From the NCBI GenBank assembly GCA_023386255.1, contig JAEWKB010000013.1, forward strand, positions 1-6,812: a stretch of DNA of 6,812 bases, read 5' to 3'. This DNA comes from Bacteroidota bacterium. GTDB taxonomy: Bacteria > Bacteroidota > Bacteroidia > Flavobacteriales > Flavobacteriaceae. The translations under genes were made by a program, and so were the position numbers. This document shows, one piece after another, positions 1 to 6,610 of the stretch. The notes beneath the pieces are model-generated. The model did not search any database. It had not been told where the DNA came from and saw nothing but the letters and a program-made list of their open reading frames with translations. How positions within the stretch are numbered: the stretch's first letter is position 1; each line of letters starts with the position of its first letter.

Positions 1-912
1 GTATGTTTCCATCCTATACTTTTTTCCGGGCTGAAAATGATAACAGGGAAAAATTATGTGTAGCGTGCCGTTATTAAAGCAATATAAAATGATATTGCCT
101 TATATGCCGTACATACCGCGCTTGACAACCATAACAAGGGCGTGAACAAGATATTTTGCAATGCGCTGGGACTAATCAATACAAAGGTGCTTGTCCCTAA
201 AGAAGGCTTCATACGCAAACTGGTTACCTATACCATTCCCGAAAATCATGAGCAGCTGCGCAACGCACTTTTTGATGCCGGGGCAGGCAGCATTGGCAAT
301 TATGACAATTGCAGCTTCAACAGCCAGGGCTTTGGAACGTATCAGGGTAATGAAGATAGTGATCCTGTAGTGGGTACGCGTGGTGAATTTACCGAGACTA
401 AAGAAATAAAAATTGAAGTTACTTTTGAGAGACACCTGGAAAGCAAAATCCTAAAGGCACTCTTCAGCAATCATGTGTATGAGGAAGTAGCTTATGAAAT
501 ATACACCCTTAATAACAGCCACCAGAATATTGGCCTGGGCATGACAGGCGAACTGGAACAGCCTCTGGATGAAATAGCGTTCCTTAAATTTGTAAAGGAA
601 AAGATGGGTGCGCCGGGCATACGCCACAGCGCCTTTACCGGCAAACAGATAAAAAAAGTTGCTGTTTTAGGCGGCTCAGGCAGTTTTGCCATTAAGAATG
701 CCATTGCCGCAGGTGCTGATGTTTTCCTGACAGCCGACCTGAAGTACCACCAGTTTTATGAAGCAGAAGGAAAGCTGCTTTTAGCTGATATAGGACACTA
801 TGAAAGCGAGCGCTATACAAAAAATTATATAGTTGATTATCTTACGAAAAAAATCCCTAATTTTGCATTCATTTTATCGGAAGAAAATACAAATCCAGTT
901 AAGTACTTATAA
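1..912 (+). pseudogene. Nif3-like dinuclear metal-centre protein, 5' end outside the window, interrupted by two in-frame stop codons
   Basis: Reading frame 1 from the first base gives a Nif3-family (YbgI/DUF34) protein, but TAG at 61-63 and TAA at 85-87 interrupt it. The residues on both sides are conserved: VCFHPILFSGLK before, then ITGKNYV-stop-RAVIKAI-stop-NDIALYAVHTALDN, then GVNKIFCNALGL onward. The family usually has Glu at the first stop and Gln or Lys at the second, each one base from a stop codon. Candidate metal ligands by comparison with YbgI are His 10-12, Asp 124-126, His 796-798 and Glu 808-810. The segment at about 200-520 is the PII/CutA-like insert of long (about 365 aa) members. 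The only intact frame after the stops begins at GTG 142 (256 aa) and would lack the first His and the Asp. Nif3 proteins form hexameric toroids; their biochemical role is not firmly established. Family assignment is very confident; true pseudogene versus sequence error is open. Confidence 0.8.
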
Positions 913-915
913 ATT

Positions 916-1695
916 ATGGCGAACATCAAGGAACTAAGTGTAGAAGACAAGCTAAGGGCACTTTATGATTTACAGTTAATTGATTCAAGAATAGACGAAA
1001 TCAGGAACGTAAGGGGCGAACTTCCTCTTGAAGTGGAAGACCTTGAGGATGAAGTGGCAGGACTAAGCACAAGGCTTGAAAAGCTAAAAAGTGATTTGGA
1101 GTCGATAAATGACCAGATTAAAGAAAAAAAGAATGCCATTGATGAGCACCACGCTGCCATTAAAAAATATACTGAACAGCAAAAGAATGTGCGCAATAAC
1201 CGCGAGTTCAACTCACTAAGCAAGGAAATTGAATTCCAGGAGCTTGAGATACAGCTTGCAGAAAAGCACATTAAAGAAATGAAAGTCTCTATAGAGCATA
1301 AAAAAGAGGTTATTACACAGAGCGAAGAGAAGCTTGACTCTAAAAGGACACACCTTCAGCACAAAAAATCAGAGCTTGATGCCATTATGGCCGAGACTGA
1401 AAAAGAAGAAAATTTCCTTATTGAAAAGTCAGCCGAATACCAGGGCATGATTGAAGAAAGACTTCTTGCTGCTTATAAAAGGATCCGCGGCAGCGTAAGG
1501 AACGGCCTTGCAGTAGTTTCTATTGAAAGGGGCGCATCAGCAGGTTCATTCTTTACCATACCGCCGCAAACGCAGATGGAGATTGCGTCACGCAAAAAAA
1601 TCATAACTGACGAGCATAGCGGAAGGATACTTGTAGACAGCTCACTTGCTGACGAAGAAAGAGAAAAAATGGAACAACTGTTCGCAAACATATAA
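916..1695 (+). CDS. Coiled-coil protein of the C4-type zinc-ribbon (DUF164) family, lacking the zinc-binding cysteines
   Basis: A 259 aa protein. Residues from about 35 to 175 are a long charged coiled coil rich in Glu, Lys and Leu. A compact C-terminal domain follows, with IPPQ and SGRILVD, the hallmarks of the DUF164 family (relatives include Helicobacter FlgZ/HP0958 and Chlamydia CdsZ). In typical members the C-terminal domain holds CxxC and CxxC pairs that bind zinc. Here the equivalent positions read Ser208/Ser211 and Asp232/Ser235, and the whole protein has no cysteine. I recall the same substitution in other Flavobacteriia, so it is probably a lineage trait rather than damage. ATG 916 starts three bases after the Nif3-like stop, suggesting co-transcription; no Shine-Dalgarno is evident. 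Function in Bacteroidota is unknown; a cytoplasmic scaffold or nucleic-acid/protein-binding role is inference. Confidence 0.9.
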   Translation: MANIKELSVEDKLRALYDLQLIDSRIDEIRNVRGELPLEVEDLEDEVAGLSTRLEKLKSDLESINDQIKEKKNAIDEHHAAIKKYTEQQKNVRNNREFNSLSKEIEFQELEIQLAEKHIKEMKVSIEHKKEVITQSEEKLDSKRTHLQHKKSELDAIMAETEKEENFLIEKSAEYQGMIEERLLAAYKRIRGSVRNGLAVVSIERGASAGSFFTIPPQTQMEIASRKKIITDEHSGRILVDSSLADEEREKMEQLFANI

Positions 1696-1699
1696 TACT

Positions 1700-1724
1700 A
1701 ATCCCGCTCCGGCGGGATTTTTTT
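1700..1724 (+). terminator. Strong intrinsic terminator after the DUF164 gene
   Basis: A perfect 8 bp stem (AATCCCGC at 1700-1707 with GCGGGATT at 1712-1719) closes a four-base TCCG loop. With its closing C-G pair this is a UNCG-type tetraloop, an especially stable class. Seven T residues (1718-1724) follow. It begins five bases after the upstream stop codon and ends five bases before the hydrolase ATG, so it should end the Nif3-like/DUF164 transcript. Confidence 0.92.
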
Positions 1725-1729
1725 GCCTC

Positions 1730-2587
1730 ATGCAGAAACTGGTTTCAACTATTATAAAAAAGAGCGTAGGGTTATACATCAACACCCTTAGCTATGTTAA
1801 TCCTGCTAAAGCGGCTAAGCTTGCTTATAAATTTTTTAGCGAACCGCGTGATGGCCGGCTGGCAAAGGACCAACTGCCTGAAGTGCTGCAAACCGCCGGT
1901 GCTGAAGTACTAACGCATGAGGATTTGATTTTCCAGATGTATACCTGGGAAGGAAACGAAAATAAGATACTGCTGGTACACGGCTGGGAAAGCAACACAT
2001 CGCGCTGGGAACAGTTACTAAAGTACCTCCGCAAGTCTGGCAGTACCATTATAGCTATAGATGCACCCGCACATGGGCTCTCATCAGGTACCGAGTTCAA
2101 CATTCCGCGTTATGCGGAGTTTATCCACATAATAGTTGAAAAGTTCCACCCGCAAGTGCTCATAGGCCATTCCCTTGGCGGTGCTACAGCATTGTACTAC
2201 CAGTCGCACTACCCGACCGACAGTATAGAGAAAATGGTAGTTTTGGGAGCCCCGTGCGACCTTGACACAATTTTGAACAACTACAAGGGCATGCTGGGGC
2301 TTAATAAAAAAGTAAGCAACCTGCTGGAAAACCATTTTATAAAGCACTTCAGGATTAAGACCAAAGAATTTTCAGGCAGCCTTTTTGCCTCTAAAATTAA
2401 AGCTAAAGGTTTTTTGGCACATGATGTGGATGACGAAGTTGTGGCTTTTAAAGAAGGCGAAAAAATTGCTAAAGCATGGCCTGATGCCGAATTTGTAGTA
2501 ACTAAAGGACTGGGTCACAGCCTGCATGACGACAAGCTGTACAAAAAAATATACAATTTCATTTTCGGTAAAGAAGTGGCTGTGTAG
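1730..2587 (+). CDS. Alpha/beta hydrolase family protein
   Basis: A 285 aa cytoplasmic protein with an alpha/beta-hydrolase fold. Visible elements are an oxyanion-hole HGW (84-86), the nucleophile elbow GHSLGG with Ser148, a likely acid Asp235 in HDVDDEVV (Asp232 and Asp234 are alternatives), and the catalytic His263 in GLGHS. The N-terminal 45 residues, with a PRDGRL motif (39-44), are ahead of the hydrolase core. I chose ATG 1730 because MQKL leads straight into that N-terminal region. The frame is open further upstream to 1646, but that stretch overlaps the DUF164 gene and the terminator hairpin. The start lies five bases after the terminator T-run. The substrate cannot be told from sequence; esterase or lipase-like activity is a family-level guess. 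No signal peptide is apparent. Confidence 0.9.
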   Translation: MQKLVSTIIKKSVGLYINTLSYVNPAKAAKLAYKFFSEPRDGRLAKDQLPEVLQTAGAEVLTHEDLIFQMYTWEGNENKILLVHGWESNTSRWEQLLKYLRKSGSTIIAIDAPAHGLSSGTEFNIPRYAEFIHIIVEKFHPQVLIGHSLGGATALYYQSHYPTDSIEKMVVLGAPCDLDTILNNYKGMLGLNKKVSNLLENHFIKHFRIKTKEFSGSLFASKIKAKGFLAHDVDDEVVAFKEGEKIAKAWPDAEFVVTKGLGHSLHDDKLYKKIYNFIFGKEVAV

Positions 2588-2622
2588 GCCTTTCCTTGCG
2601 CAAAATAACACGTTATAATCCG

Positions 2623-2630
2623 TACCTTTG
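2623..2630 (+). promoter_or_regulatory. Bacteroidota -7 box (TACCTTTG) for rluF
   Basis: An exact match to TAnnTTTG, ending four bases before the rluF ATG at 2635. With the usual few-base spacing from box to transcription start, the mRNA would begin at or within a couple of bases of the ATG. No good -33 TTTG is found at normal spacing; the nearest TTG (2596-2598, inside the palindrome TTGCGCAA) is several bases too far away. Confidence 0.65.
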
Positions 2631-2634
2631 CATT

Positions 2635-3504
2635 ATGGAAGATTTGAAGCGCCTCAACAAGTACATTTCTGAAACCGGTTACTGCTCCCGCCGCGAAGCC
2701 GACAGGCTTATTGAGGAAGGACGTGTGGCAATTAACGGCAAACAGGCTGAAATGGGAGCCAAAGTAAGTCCTGAAGATGAAGTCCGTGTTGACGGTAAAT
2801 TGGTTGGGGCTGTAAAAGAGAAGCTTATATATCTGGCCTTTAACAAGCCTGTTGGCATTGAATGTACCACCAACCAGGAGGTAAGGAATAATATTGTTGA
2901 TTACATAAATTACCCTAAGCGCATCTTCCCAATCGGCCGCCTTGACAAAGCCAGCGAAGGCCTCATTTTTATGACCAACGATGGTGATATTGTAAACAAG
3001 ATACTGCGAGCCCGCAATAATCACGAAAAAGAATATGTGGTAACGGTTGATAAACCTATTACTGACAGGTTTATACAGCGCATGAGCAACGGCGTGCCTA
3101 TTTTAGACACAGTAACCCGCAAGTGCAAAGTAGAACAAATAAGCAAATACATATTCCGTATTGTGCTTACGCAGGGGCTTAACCGCCAGATACGCCGCAT
3201 GTGCGAGTATCTGGGATATGAAGTTACAGCACTAAAACGCATCCGCATTATTAATATATCGCTTGATGTGCCTGTGGGGCGTTATCGCGAACTCACTCCT
3301 GCTGAAATTAAGGAACTAAACACACTTATTGAGCCTTCAAGCAAAACAGAGGAAGCAAGCCTGCCTAAACCTCCAACCCCGCTGAAGAACAATATTGACA
3401 GCAGAAAACCTGCAAATACCCGCAACAATCCAAGGAATTTTAACCGCGGCAACAACAGCCGTAATCCAGGATCAGGCAGTAACAGGCCAAGACGAAGCAG
3501 CTAA
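2635..3504 (+). CDS. rluF: 23S rRNA pseudouridine(2604) synthase RluF
   Basis: A 289 aa enzyme that isomerises uridine to pseudouridine in 23S rRNA (U2604 in E. coli numbering). An S4 RNA-binding domain (about 6-55, [19 protein letters not shown]) is followed by the RsuA/RluB/E/F-type catalytic domain: NKPVGI (70-75), GRLDK with catalytic Asp104, NHEKEY (129-134), GVPIL (153-157) and [11 protein letters not shown] (181-191). These blocks closely follow E. coli RluF, including the length (290 aa). After about residue 235 comes a low-complexity tail rich in Asn, Arg, Pro and Ser, ending in RPRRSS, likely disordered and RNA-contacting; E. coli RluF also has a basic tail, but Lys-rich. ATG 2635 was preferred to an in-frame TTG at 2596: the S4 domain begins right after it and the -7 box at 2623-2630 lies between the two. 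Confidence 0.95.
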   Translation: MEDLKRLNKYISETGYCSRREADRLIEEGRVAINGKQAEMGAKVSPEDEVRVDGKLVGAVKEKLIYLAFNKPVGIECTTNQEVRNNIVDYINYPKRIFPIGRLDKASEGLIFMTNDGDIVNKILRARNNHEKEYVVTVDKPITDRFIQRMSNGVPILDTVTRKCKVEQISKYIFRIVLTQGLNRQIRRMCEYLGYEVTALKRIRIINISLDVPVGRYRELTPAEIKELNTLIEPSSKTEEASLPKPPTPLKNNIDSRKPANTRNNPRNFNRGNNSRNPGSGSNRPRRSS

Positions 3505-3630
3505 TATTAAAAGTTTCTTACAAAAAACTTAATCTCACATTTCGTTACAATTTTGTTTTAAAACATCAACATGCTGTAAACATGTAATTTAACTTCATAC
3601 ATTAGCATTAATAACCAAAAAATATGCACT
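3505..3630 (+). other. 126-base AT-rich intergenic spacer
   Basis: No convincing rho-independent terminator is present for rluF. A 6 bp AT-only inverted repeat (AAGTTT 3511-3516, AAACTT 3525-3530) has no T-run after it. CAATTTTG at 3548-3555 differs from the -7 consensus TAnnTTTG by one base and could serve the T9SS gene with a leader of roughly 70 bases. A small hairpin of ACATG and CATGT lies near 3569-3585. The promoter assignment is weak. Confidence 0.35.
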
Positions 3631-4695
3631 ATGAAAAAAATTACTTTACTTACAGCAGTACTAGTTGCTGCCTGCACTTATGCCCAGGATTGTGAGCCGG
3701 GTATAGTATCATTAGATTTTGAGTCGGTTACCGCCCCCGCATTGCCTGCCTGTGTAACTTTAGTAAACAATGGCAGCAGCGGAACTTGGGCAACCGCAAA
3801 CAACCCCGGCAACGGCTTTACAAGCAATACGTTGCAATATAACGGGAATAACGATGAGACTGTTGCATGGCTTTTTATGCCCGGTGTTGACATGGTAGCG
3901 GGAACTTTTTACCATATATATTACAGGTATGGCAATAACAGCAACGCTGCAACTGAGACCCTTACCCTAACCATGGGCACCGCACCGGACCTGGCTTCAG
4001 CACAAACATTTACCACCCATACTCTATCGGGAACCGAACCGGCAATACAAAATATTGAACTCTATCCGGCTCCGTCAACCGGCACTTTTTATTTTGGTTT
4101 CCACGCCGGCCCTGCAAGCCAGAGTAACATTTATCTTGATGATATAGTTATTGAAAAAGCCGTTTGCGGCACACCATCGGGCATATCTATTGATAATATA
4201 ACAGCCGACAGCGCTACAGCAAGCTGGGGGCCGCCTACGGGAGGCACTATCAGCATTTTTAATGTGTATCAATATGCTTACGCCACAACAAGTACACCAC
4301 CGGCGGAAGGAAGTTTTTATCCGGGTACATCAGTTGAACTATCAGGCCTTAGTGAGCAAACAACTTACTACTTTTTTACCCGTGCACTGTGTGGGCCTGT
4401 TTGGAGTGACTGGACCATATCTCCTTTTACTACTGAAGCAGTGACAGGCTCAGACGGTTTCAGCATTGCAGGTTTTAAAGCTTATCCTAACCCTGTAAAA
4501 GATATAATTAATATAAATGCAACTGATAAAATTACCAGCATAAAAATTTATAATATAACAGGGCAGCTTGTGCTAAATAAAGAAACAGACACTGAAAATG
4601 CTGAAGTAAACCTTAATGCCCTTGCGGCAGGCCCGTACATTTTACATGCATTTTCTGAGAGTGGATCTAAGCAGCTAAAGCTTATAAAGGAGTAA
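3631..4695 (+). CDS. Secreted fibronectin type III protein with T9SS type A C-terminal sorting domain
   Basis: A 354 aa secreted or surface protein. Residues 1-18 are a signal peptide (KK, hydrophobic core, TYA then Gln19 as likely signal peptidase I site). Residues about 20-178 look like a beta-sandwich or jelly-roll module, starting LDFES and ending with YLDDIVIE, a pattern common in Bacteroidota adhesin and carbohydrate-binding domains. A fibronectin type III domain follows (about 179-270: ADSATASW, LSGLSEQTTYYFFTRALC, WSDWTISPFTT). Residues about 282-354 are the type A sorting domain: FKAYPNPVKD, IKIYNITGQLV, LAAGPYIL and the final KLIKE. It would use Sec to reach the periplasm and T9SS to cross the outer membrane, where the CTD is normally cleaved and the protein released or lipid-anchored. 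No catalytic motif is seen; adhesion or glycan binding is inference. It stands alone, with its own terminator downstream. Confidence 0.92.
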   Translation: MKKITLLTAVLVAACTYAQDCEPGIVSLDFESVTAPALPACVTLVNNGSSGTWATANNPGNGFTSNTLQYNGNNDETVAWLFMPGVDMVAGTFYHIYYRYGNNSNAATETLTLTMGTAPDLASAQTFTTHTLSGTEPAIQNIELYPAPSTGTFYFGFHAGPASQSNIYLDDIVIEKAVCGTPSGISIDNITADSATASWGPPTGGTISIFNVYQYAYATTSTPPAEGSFYPGTSVELSGLSEQTTYYFFTRALCGPVWSDWTISPFTTEAVTGSDGFSIAGFKAYPNPVKDIININATDKITSIKIYNITGQLVLNKETDTENAEVNLNALAAGPYILHAFSESGSKQLKLIKE

Positions 4696-4721
4696 CCGCA
4701 ATATAAAAATTCATTTTTACT

Positions 4722-4748
4722 ATAGCCTCATGATGAGGCTATTTTTTT
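4722..4748 (+). terminator. Strong intrinsic terminator after the T9SS protein gene
   Basis: A perfect 9 bp stem (ATAGCCTCA at 4722-4730 with TGAGGCTAT at 4734-4742) around a TGA loop, followed by seven T residues (4742-4748). It sits 26 bases after the stop codon. Its T-run ends two bases before the -7 box of the next gene. Confidence 0.92.
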
Positions 4749-4749
4749 A

Positions 4750-4757
4750 TACCTTTG
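4750..4757 (+). promoter_or_regulatory. Bacteroidota -7 box (TACCTTTG) for the AraC-family gene
   Basis: An exact TAnnTTTG match, 16 bases before ATG 4774. Transcription would start near 4761-4765, giving a leader of about ten bases with no Shine-Dalgarno. The -33 region coincides with the preceding terminator hairpin, and no TTTG is seen there. Confidence 0.65.
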
Positions 4758-4773
4758 TTTGAAATTCGCAATT

Positions 4774-5670
4774 ATGGAAACCGAAGGACTTAAAGAATTT
4801 TATGAGCACAAGCGTAAGCCGCTTCCTGAAAACCTTAACAGCCAGATAGGGCACTTTAATGTTTTTAGGCTGGAGGATTGTTTAAATACTGACACACCCG
4901 TAAGGTATGCCCGCCGTGATTACTACAAGATTACGCTGATACGCGGTCGGAACCGCTACCACTATGCTGACAAGAGCATTGAAACAGACGGGACTACACT
5001 ACTATTTTTCAATCCACGGGTGCCTTATACATGGGAGTCTGTCTCCGGAAACACTACAGGGTATTTTTGCATATTCACCGAATCGTTTTTTACTGAAAGA
5101 ATGAAAGGAAGCCTGCAGGACCTGCCAATGTTTGCTATTGGCGGAAAACCTTCGTATGTACTTAATGAAGCCCAGGAACAAGCCATTGCAGGGGTATTTG
5201 AGAAGATGCTGGATGAAATAAACTCTGAATATACCTTTAAGTACGACCTGCTTAGGAGCTACCTCAACGAATTGATACACTTAGCATTAAAGACTGAGCC
5301 TGTAGAAAACCTTTATGACCATCCTAATGCTAACTCACGTATTACTGCTATTTTTAATGAACTGCTGGAGCGCCAGTTCCCTATAGAAACGCCGGTACAG
5401 CGGTTCACAATGCGCTCGGCCAGTGATTTTGCCGAAAGCCTTGCCGTACATGTAAACCACCTGAACCGTGCCATAAAAAATACTACAGGCAAAACCACAA
5501 CCTCTATTATTGCCGAACGACTGGTAGCCGAAGCTAAAGCATTATTGAAACATACTGACTGGAATATATCTGAAATAAGCAACAGCCTTGGCTTTGAAGA
5601 GGCAGCACACTTCAATAACTTTTTTAAGAGGCTAACATCAGTTACACCGTCAAAATTTAGGAGTGTTTGA
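4774..5670 (+). CDS. AraC-family transcriptional regulator
   Basis: A 298 aa DNA-binding regulator. The N-terminal half resembles the AraC cupin-type sensor domain (about 28-130, with YYKITLIRG at 50-58 and FFNPRVPYTWE at 78-88). The C-terminal about 85 residues carry two helix-turn-helix units: the first around 215-245 (SASDFAESLAVHVNHLNRAIK), the second around 263-298 (WNISEISNSLGFEEAAHFNNFFKRLTSVTPSKFR), which matches the AraC signature including the G-F, F-F-K-R and P-x-x-F/Y-R positions. ATG 4774 is preferred to the in-frame TTG 4759, because the -7 box ends at 4757 and the transcript should start after that TTG. The gene lies just upstream of two tandem SDR genes, the usual place for a local regulator of them. 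The effector is unknown. Confidence 0.93.
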   Translation: METEGLKEFYEHKRKPLPENLNSQIGHFNVFRLEDCLNTDTPVRYARRDYYKITLIRGRNRYHYADKSIETDGTTLLFFNPRVPYTWESVSGNTTGYFCIFTESFFTERMKGSLQDLPMFAIGGKPSYVLNEAQEQAIAGVFEKMLDEINSEYTFKYDLLRSYLNELIHLALKTEPVENLYDHPNANSRITAIFNELLERQFPIETPVQRFTMRSASDFAESLAVHVNHLNRAIKNTTGKTTTSIIAERLVAEAKALLKHTDWNISEISNSLGFEEAAHFNNFFKRLTSVTPSKFRSV

Positions 5671-5696
5671 TTTTTGCAAGTAATGGTTTGCATAGT

Positions 5697-5717
5697 GTAA
5701 GAAGTAAGCCGTAAAGG
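5697..5717 (+). repeat. Three 7-base direct repeats (GTAAGAA, GTAAGCC, GTAAAGG) upstream of the SDR promoter
   Basis: GTAA occurs at 5697, 5704 and 5711, exactly seven bases apart, ending five bases before the -7 box at 5723. This places the repeats over the -33 region. Direct repeats next to the core promoter are a common form of activator site, so they may bind the upstream AraC-type protein. The match is short and could be chance. Confidence 0.4.
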
Positions 5718-5722
5718 CTGCC

Positions 5723-5730
5723 TACATTTG
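5723..5730 (+). promoter_or_regulatory. Bacteroidota -7 box (TACATTTG) for the first SDR gene
   Basis: An exact TAnnTTTG match 23 bases before ATG 5754, in the 83-base gap after the AraC gene. Transcription probably starts around 5734-5738. There is no TTTG at the usual -33 spacing; one at 5687-5690 is too far. A weak -33 would suit an activator-dependent promoter. Confidence 0.65.
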
Positions 5731-5749
5731 TACTGTAATAAAACAGTAC
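5730..5749. promoter_or_regulatory. Perfect dyad GTACTGT-N6-ACAGTAC over the predicted SDR transcription start
   Basis: Seven-base perfect inverted repeats (5730-5736 and 5743-5749) flank AATAAA. The left arm starts at the last base of the -7 box, so a bound dimeric repressor would block initiation. It could instead form a small hairpin near the 5' end of the mRNA, four bases before the ATG. There is no T-run after it, so it is not a terminator. Confidence 0.5.
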
Positions 5750-5753
5750 TACT

Positions 5754-6599
5754 ATGCAAACTGAAAAACAAAAAATCTGGCTGGTTACCGGCGCTTCTAG
5801 AGGGCTGGGGCTGGCACTTGTAAAGCAGCTGCTTGCCACAGGGCAAAAAGTAGCAGCAACTTCCCGTAACCCTCAATTGCTTATTGAAGCTGCAGGGGGC
5901 CCAAACCCAAACCTTTTGGCGCTTAACGTTAACCTGGCAGATAATACTTCCGTGTCAGATGCTATTGCCAAAACTGTTGAATTTTTTGGCCATCTTGATG
6001 TGGCTGTAAACAATGCAGGATACGGCATAGGCGGCAGCCTCGAAGAACTGTCGGATGAAGAGATACGTAACAGCTTCGACATTAATGTTTTCGGAACCAT
6101 TAACGTAATACGGAACGTACTGCCATACATGAGGTCACAAAAAAGCGGCCACATTATCAACATTTCTTCTATTGCAGGGTTGGCAGCTACAACCGGCTGG
6201 GCTGCATATGCTGCTACAAAATTTGCGGTTACAGGCCTTACCGAAGTGTTGGCAGAAGATGTGCGCGAATTAGGTATTACAGCCACCGTAGTATTACCAG
6301 GCGGTTTCCGCACCAGTTTCCTTGATAAAGATTCCATAGTTATAGCTCAAAAACGTATTGATGACTACGGTGCAATGCGTGAGGCTCAAAACAGGCTGCT
6401 GCAGCTGGACGGTAAACAGGGCGGTGATCCTGAAAAAGCGGCTATAGCCATGATACAAACAGCTTTTGAAGAAAAACCACCGCTGCGCCTGTATCTTGGT
6501 AGTGACGCCTATAAGCGTGCTGTGGCGAAGGCCGAAACACTTACCAAAGAACTGGAAGCAGCAAAAGAAGTTGCATTCTCAACAGATTATAATAATTAA
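5754..6599 (+). CDS. SDR family NAD(P)-dependent oxidoreductase
   Basis: A 281 aa classical short-chain dehydrogenase/reductase. The cofactor-binding TGASRGLG spans 12-19; NNAG is at 86-89. The catalytic set is Asn111, Ser139, Tyr152 and Lys156 (YAATK), followed by PGGFRT (182-187). Arg16 and Arg38 (ATSRN) suggest NADPH preference. The length and the C-terminal extension past about 245 fit the subgroup often annotated as SDR oxidoreductases next to AraC regulators; the substrate cannot be named. ATG 5754 is followed at once by the first beta strand (KIWLVTG). No Shine-Dalgarno is visible. The gene follows the AraC gene by 83 bases with its own promoter elements and precedes a paralogue by 11 bases, so the two SDRs are probably co-transcribed. 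Confidence 0.95.
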   Translation: MQTEKQKIWLVTGASRGLGLALVKQLLATGQKVAATSRNPQLLIEAAGGPNPNLLALNVNLADNTSVSDAIAKTVEFFGHLDVAVNNAGYGIGGSLEELSDEEIRNSFDINVFGTINVIRNVLPYMRSQKSGHIINISSIAGLAATTGWAAYAATKFAVTGLTEVLAEDVRELGITATVVLPGGFRTSFLDKDSIVIAQKRIDDYGAMREAQNRLLQLDGKQGGDPEKAAIAMIQTAFEEKPPLRLYLGSDAYKRAVAKAETLTKELEAAKEVAFSTDYNN

Positions 6600-6610
6600 A
6601 TTTATAAAAT

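Noticed and set aside
55..95. Programmed stop-codon readthrough or a reassigned genetic code in the Nif3-like gene
   Set aside because: Two different stop codons 24 bases apart would both need to be read through, no stimulating structure is evident, and TAA, TAG and TGA each end intact genes in this window.
142..912. Treating the 256-codon frame from GTG 142 as a complete, normal gene
   Set aside because: Homologous sequence continues upstream in the same frame through both stops to the window edge, and GTG 142 falls inside a conserved block (GVNKIF), so it is a remnant rather than a natural start.
1646..1729. Upstream extension of the hydrolase frame to ATG 1646
   Set aside because: It would overlap the DUF164 coding end and translate through the terminator hairpin, and the extra residues look like read-out of that DNA rather than protein.
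3664..3678. Lipoprotein signal (V-A-A-C at residues 12-15) in the T9SS protein
   Set aside because: It fits a loose lipobox, but a good signal peptidase I site (TYA before Gln19) follows, and a lipidated N-terminus is unusual with a T9SS sorting domain. Cys15 is probably just inside the signal peptide.
3624..3700. Short frame from ATG 3624 overlapping the start of the T9SS gene
   Set aside because: It is out of frame with the T9SS gene, ends after about two dozen codons and has no supporting feature.
5673..5692. Direct repeat TTTGCA at 5673-5678 and 5687-5692 as an AraC site
   Set aside because: It is only six bases, has a 14-base period that does not fit helical phasing, overlaps low-complexity T-rich sequence, and is farther from the promoter than the heptamers.
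5313..5876. Long open frame on the - strand across the AraC-SDR gap
   Set aside because: It is antisense to two well-supported genes with clear motifs, and its translation shows no recognisable domain.
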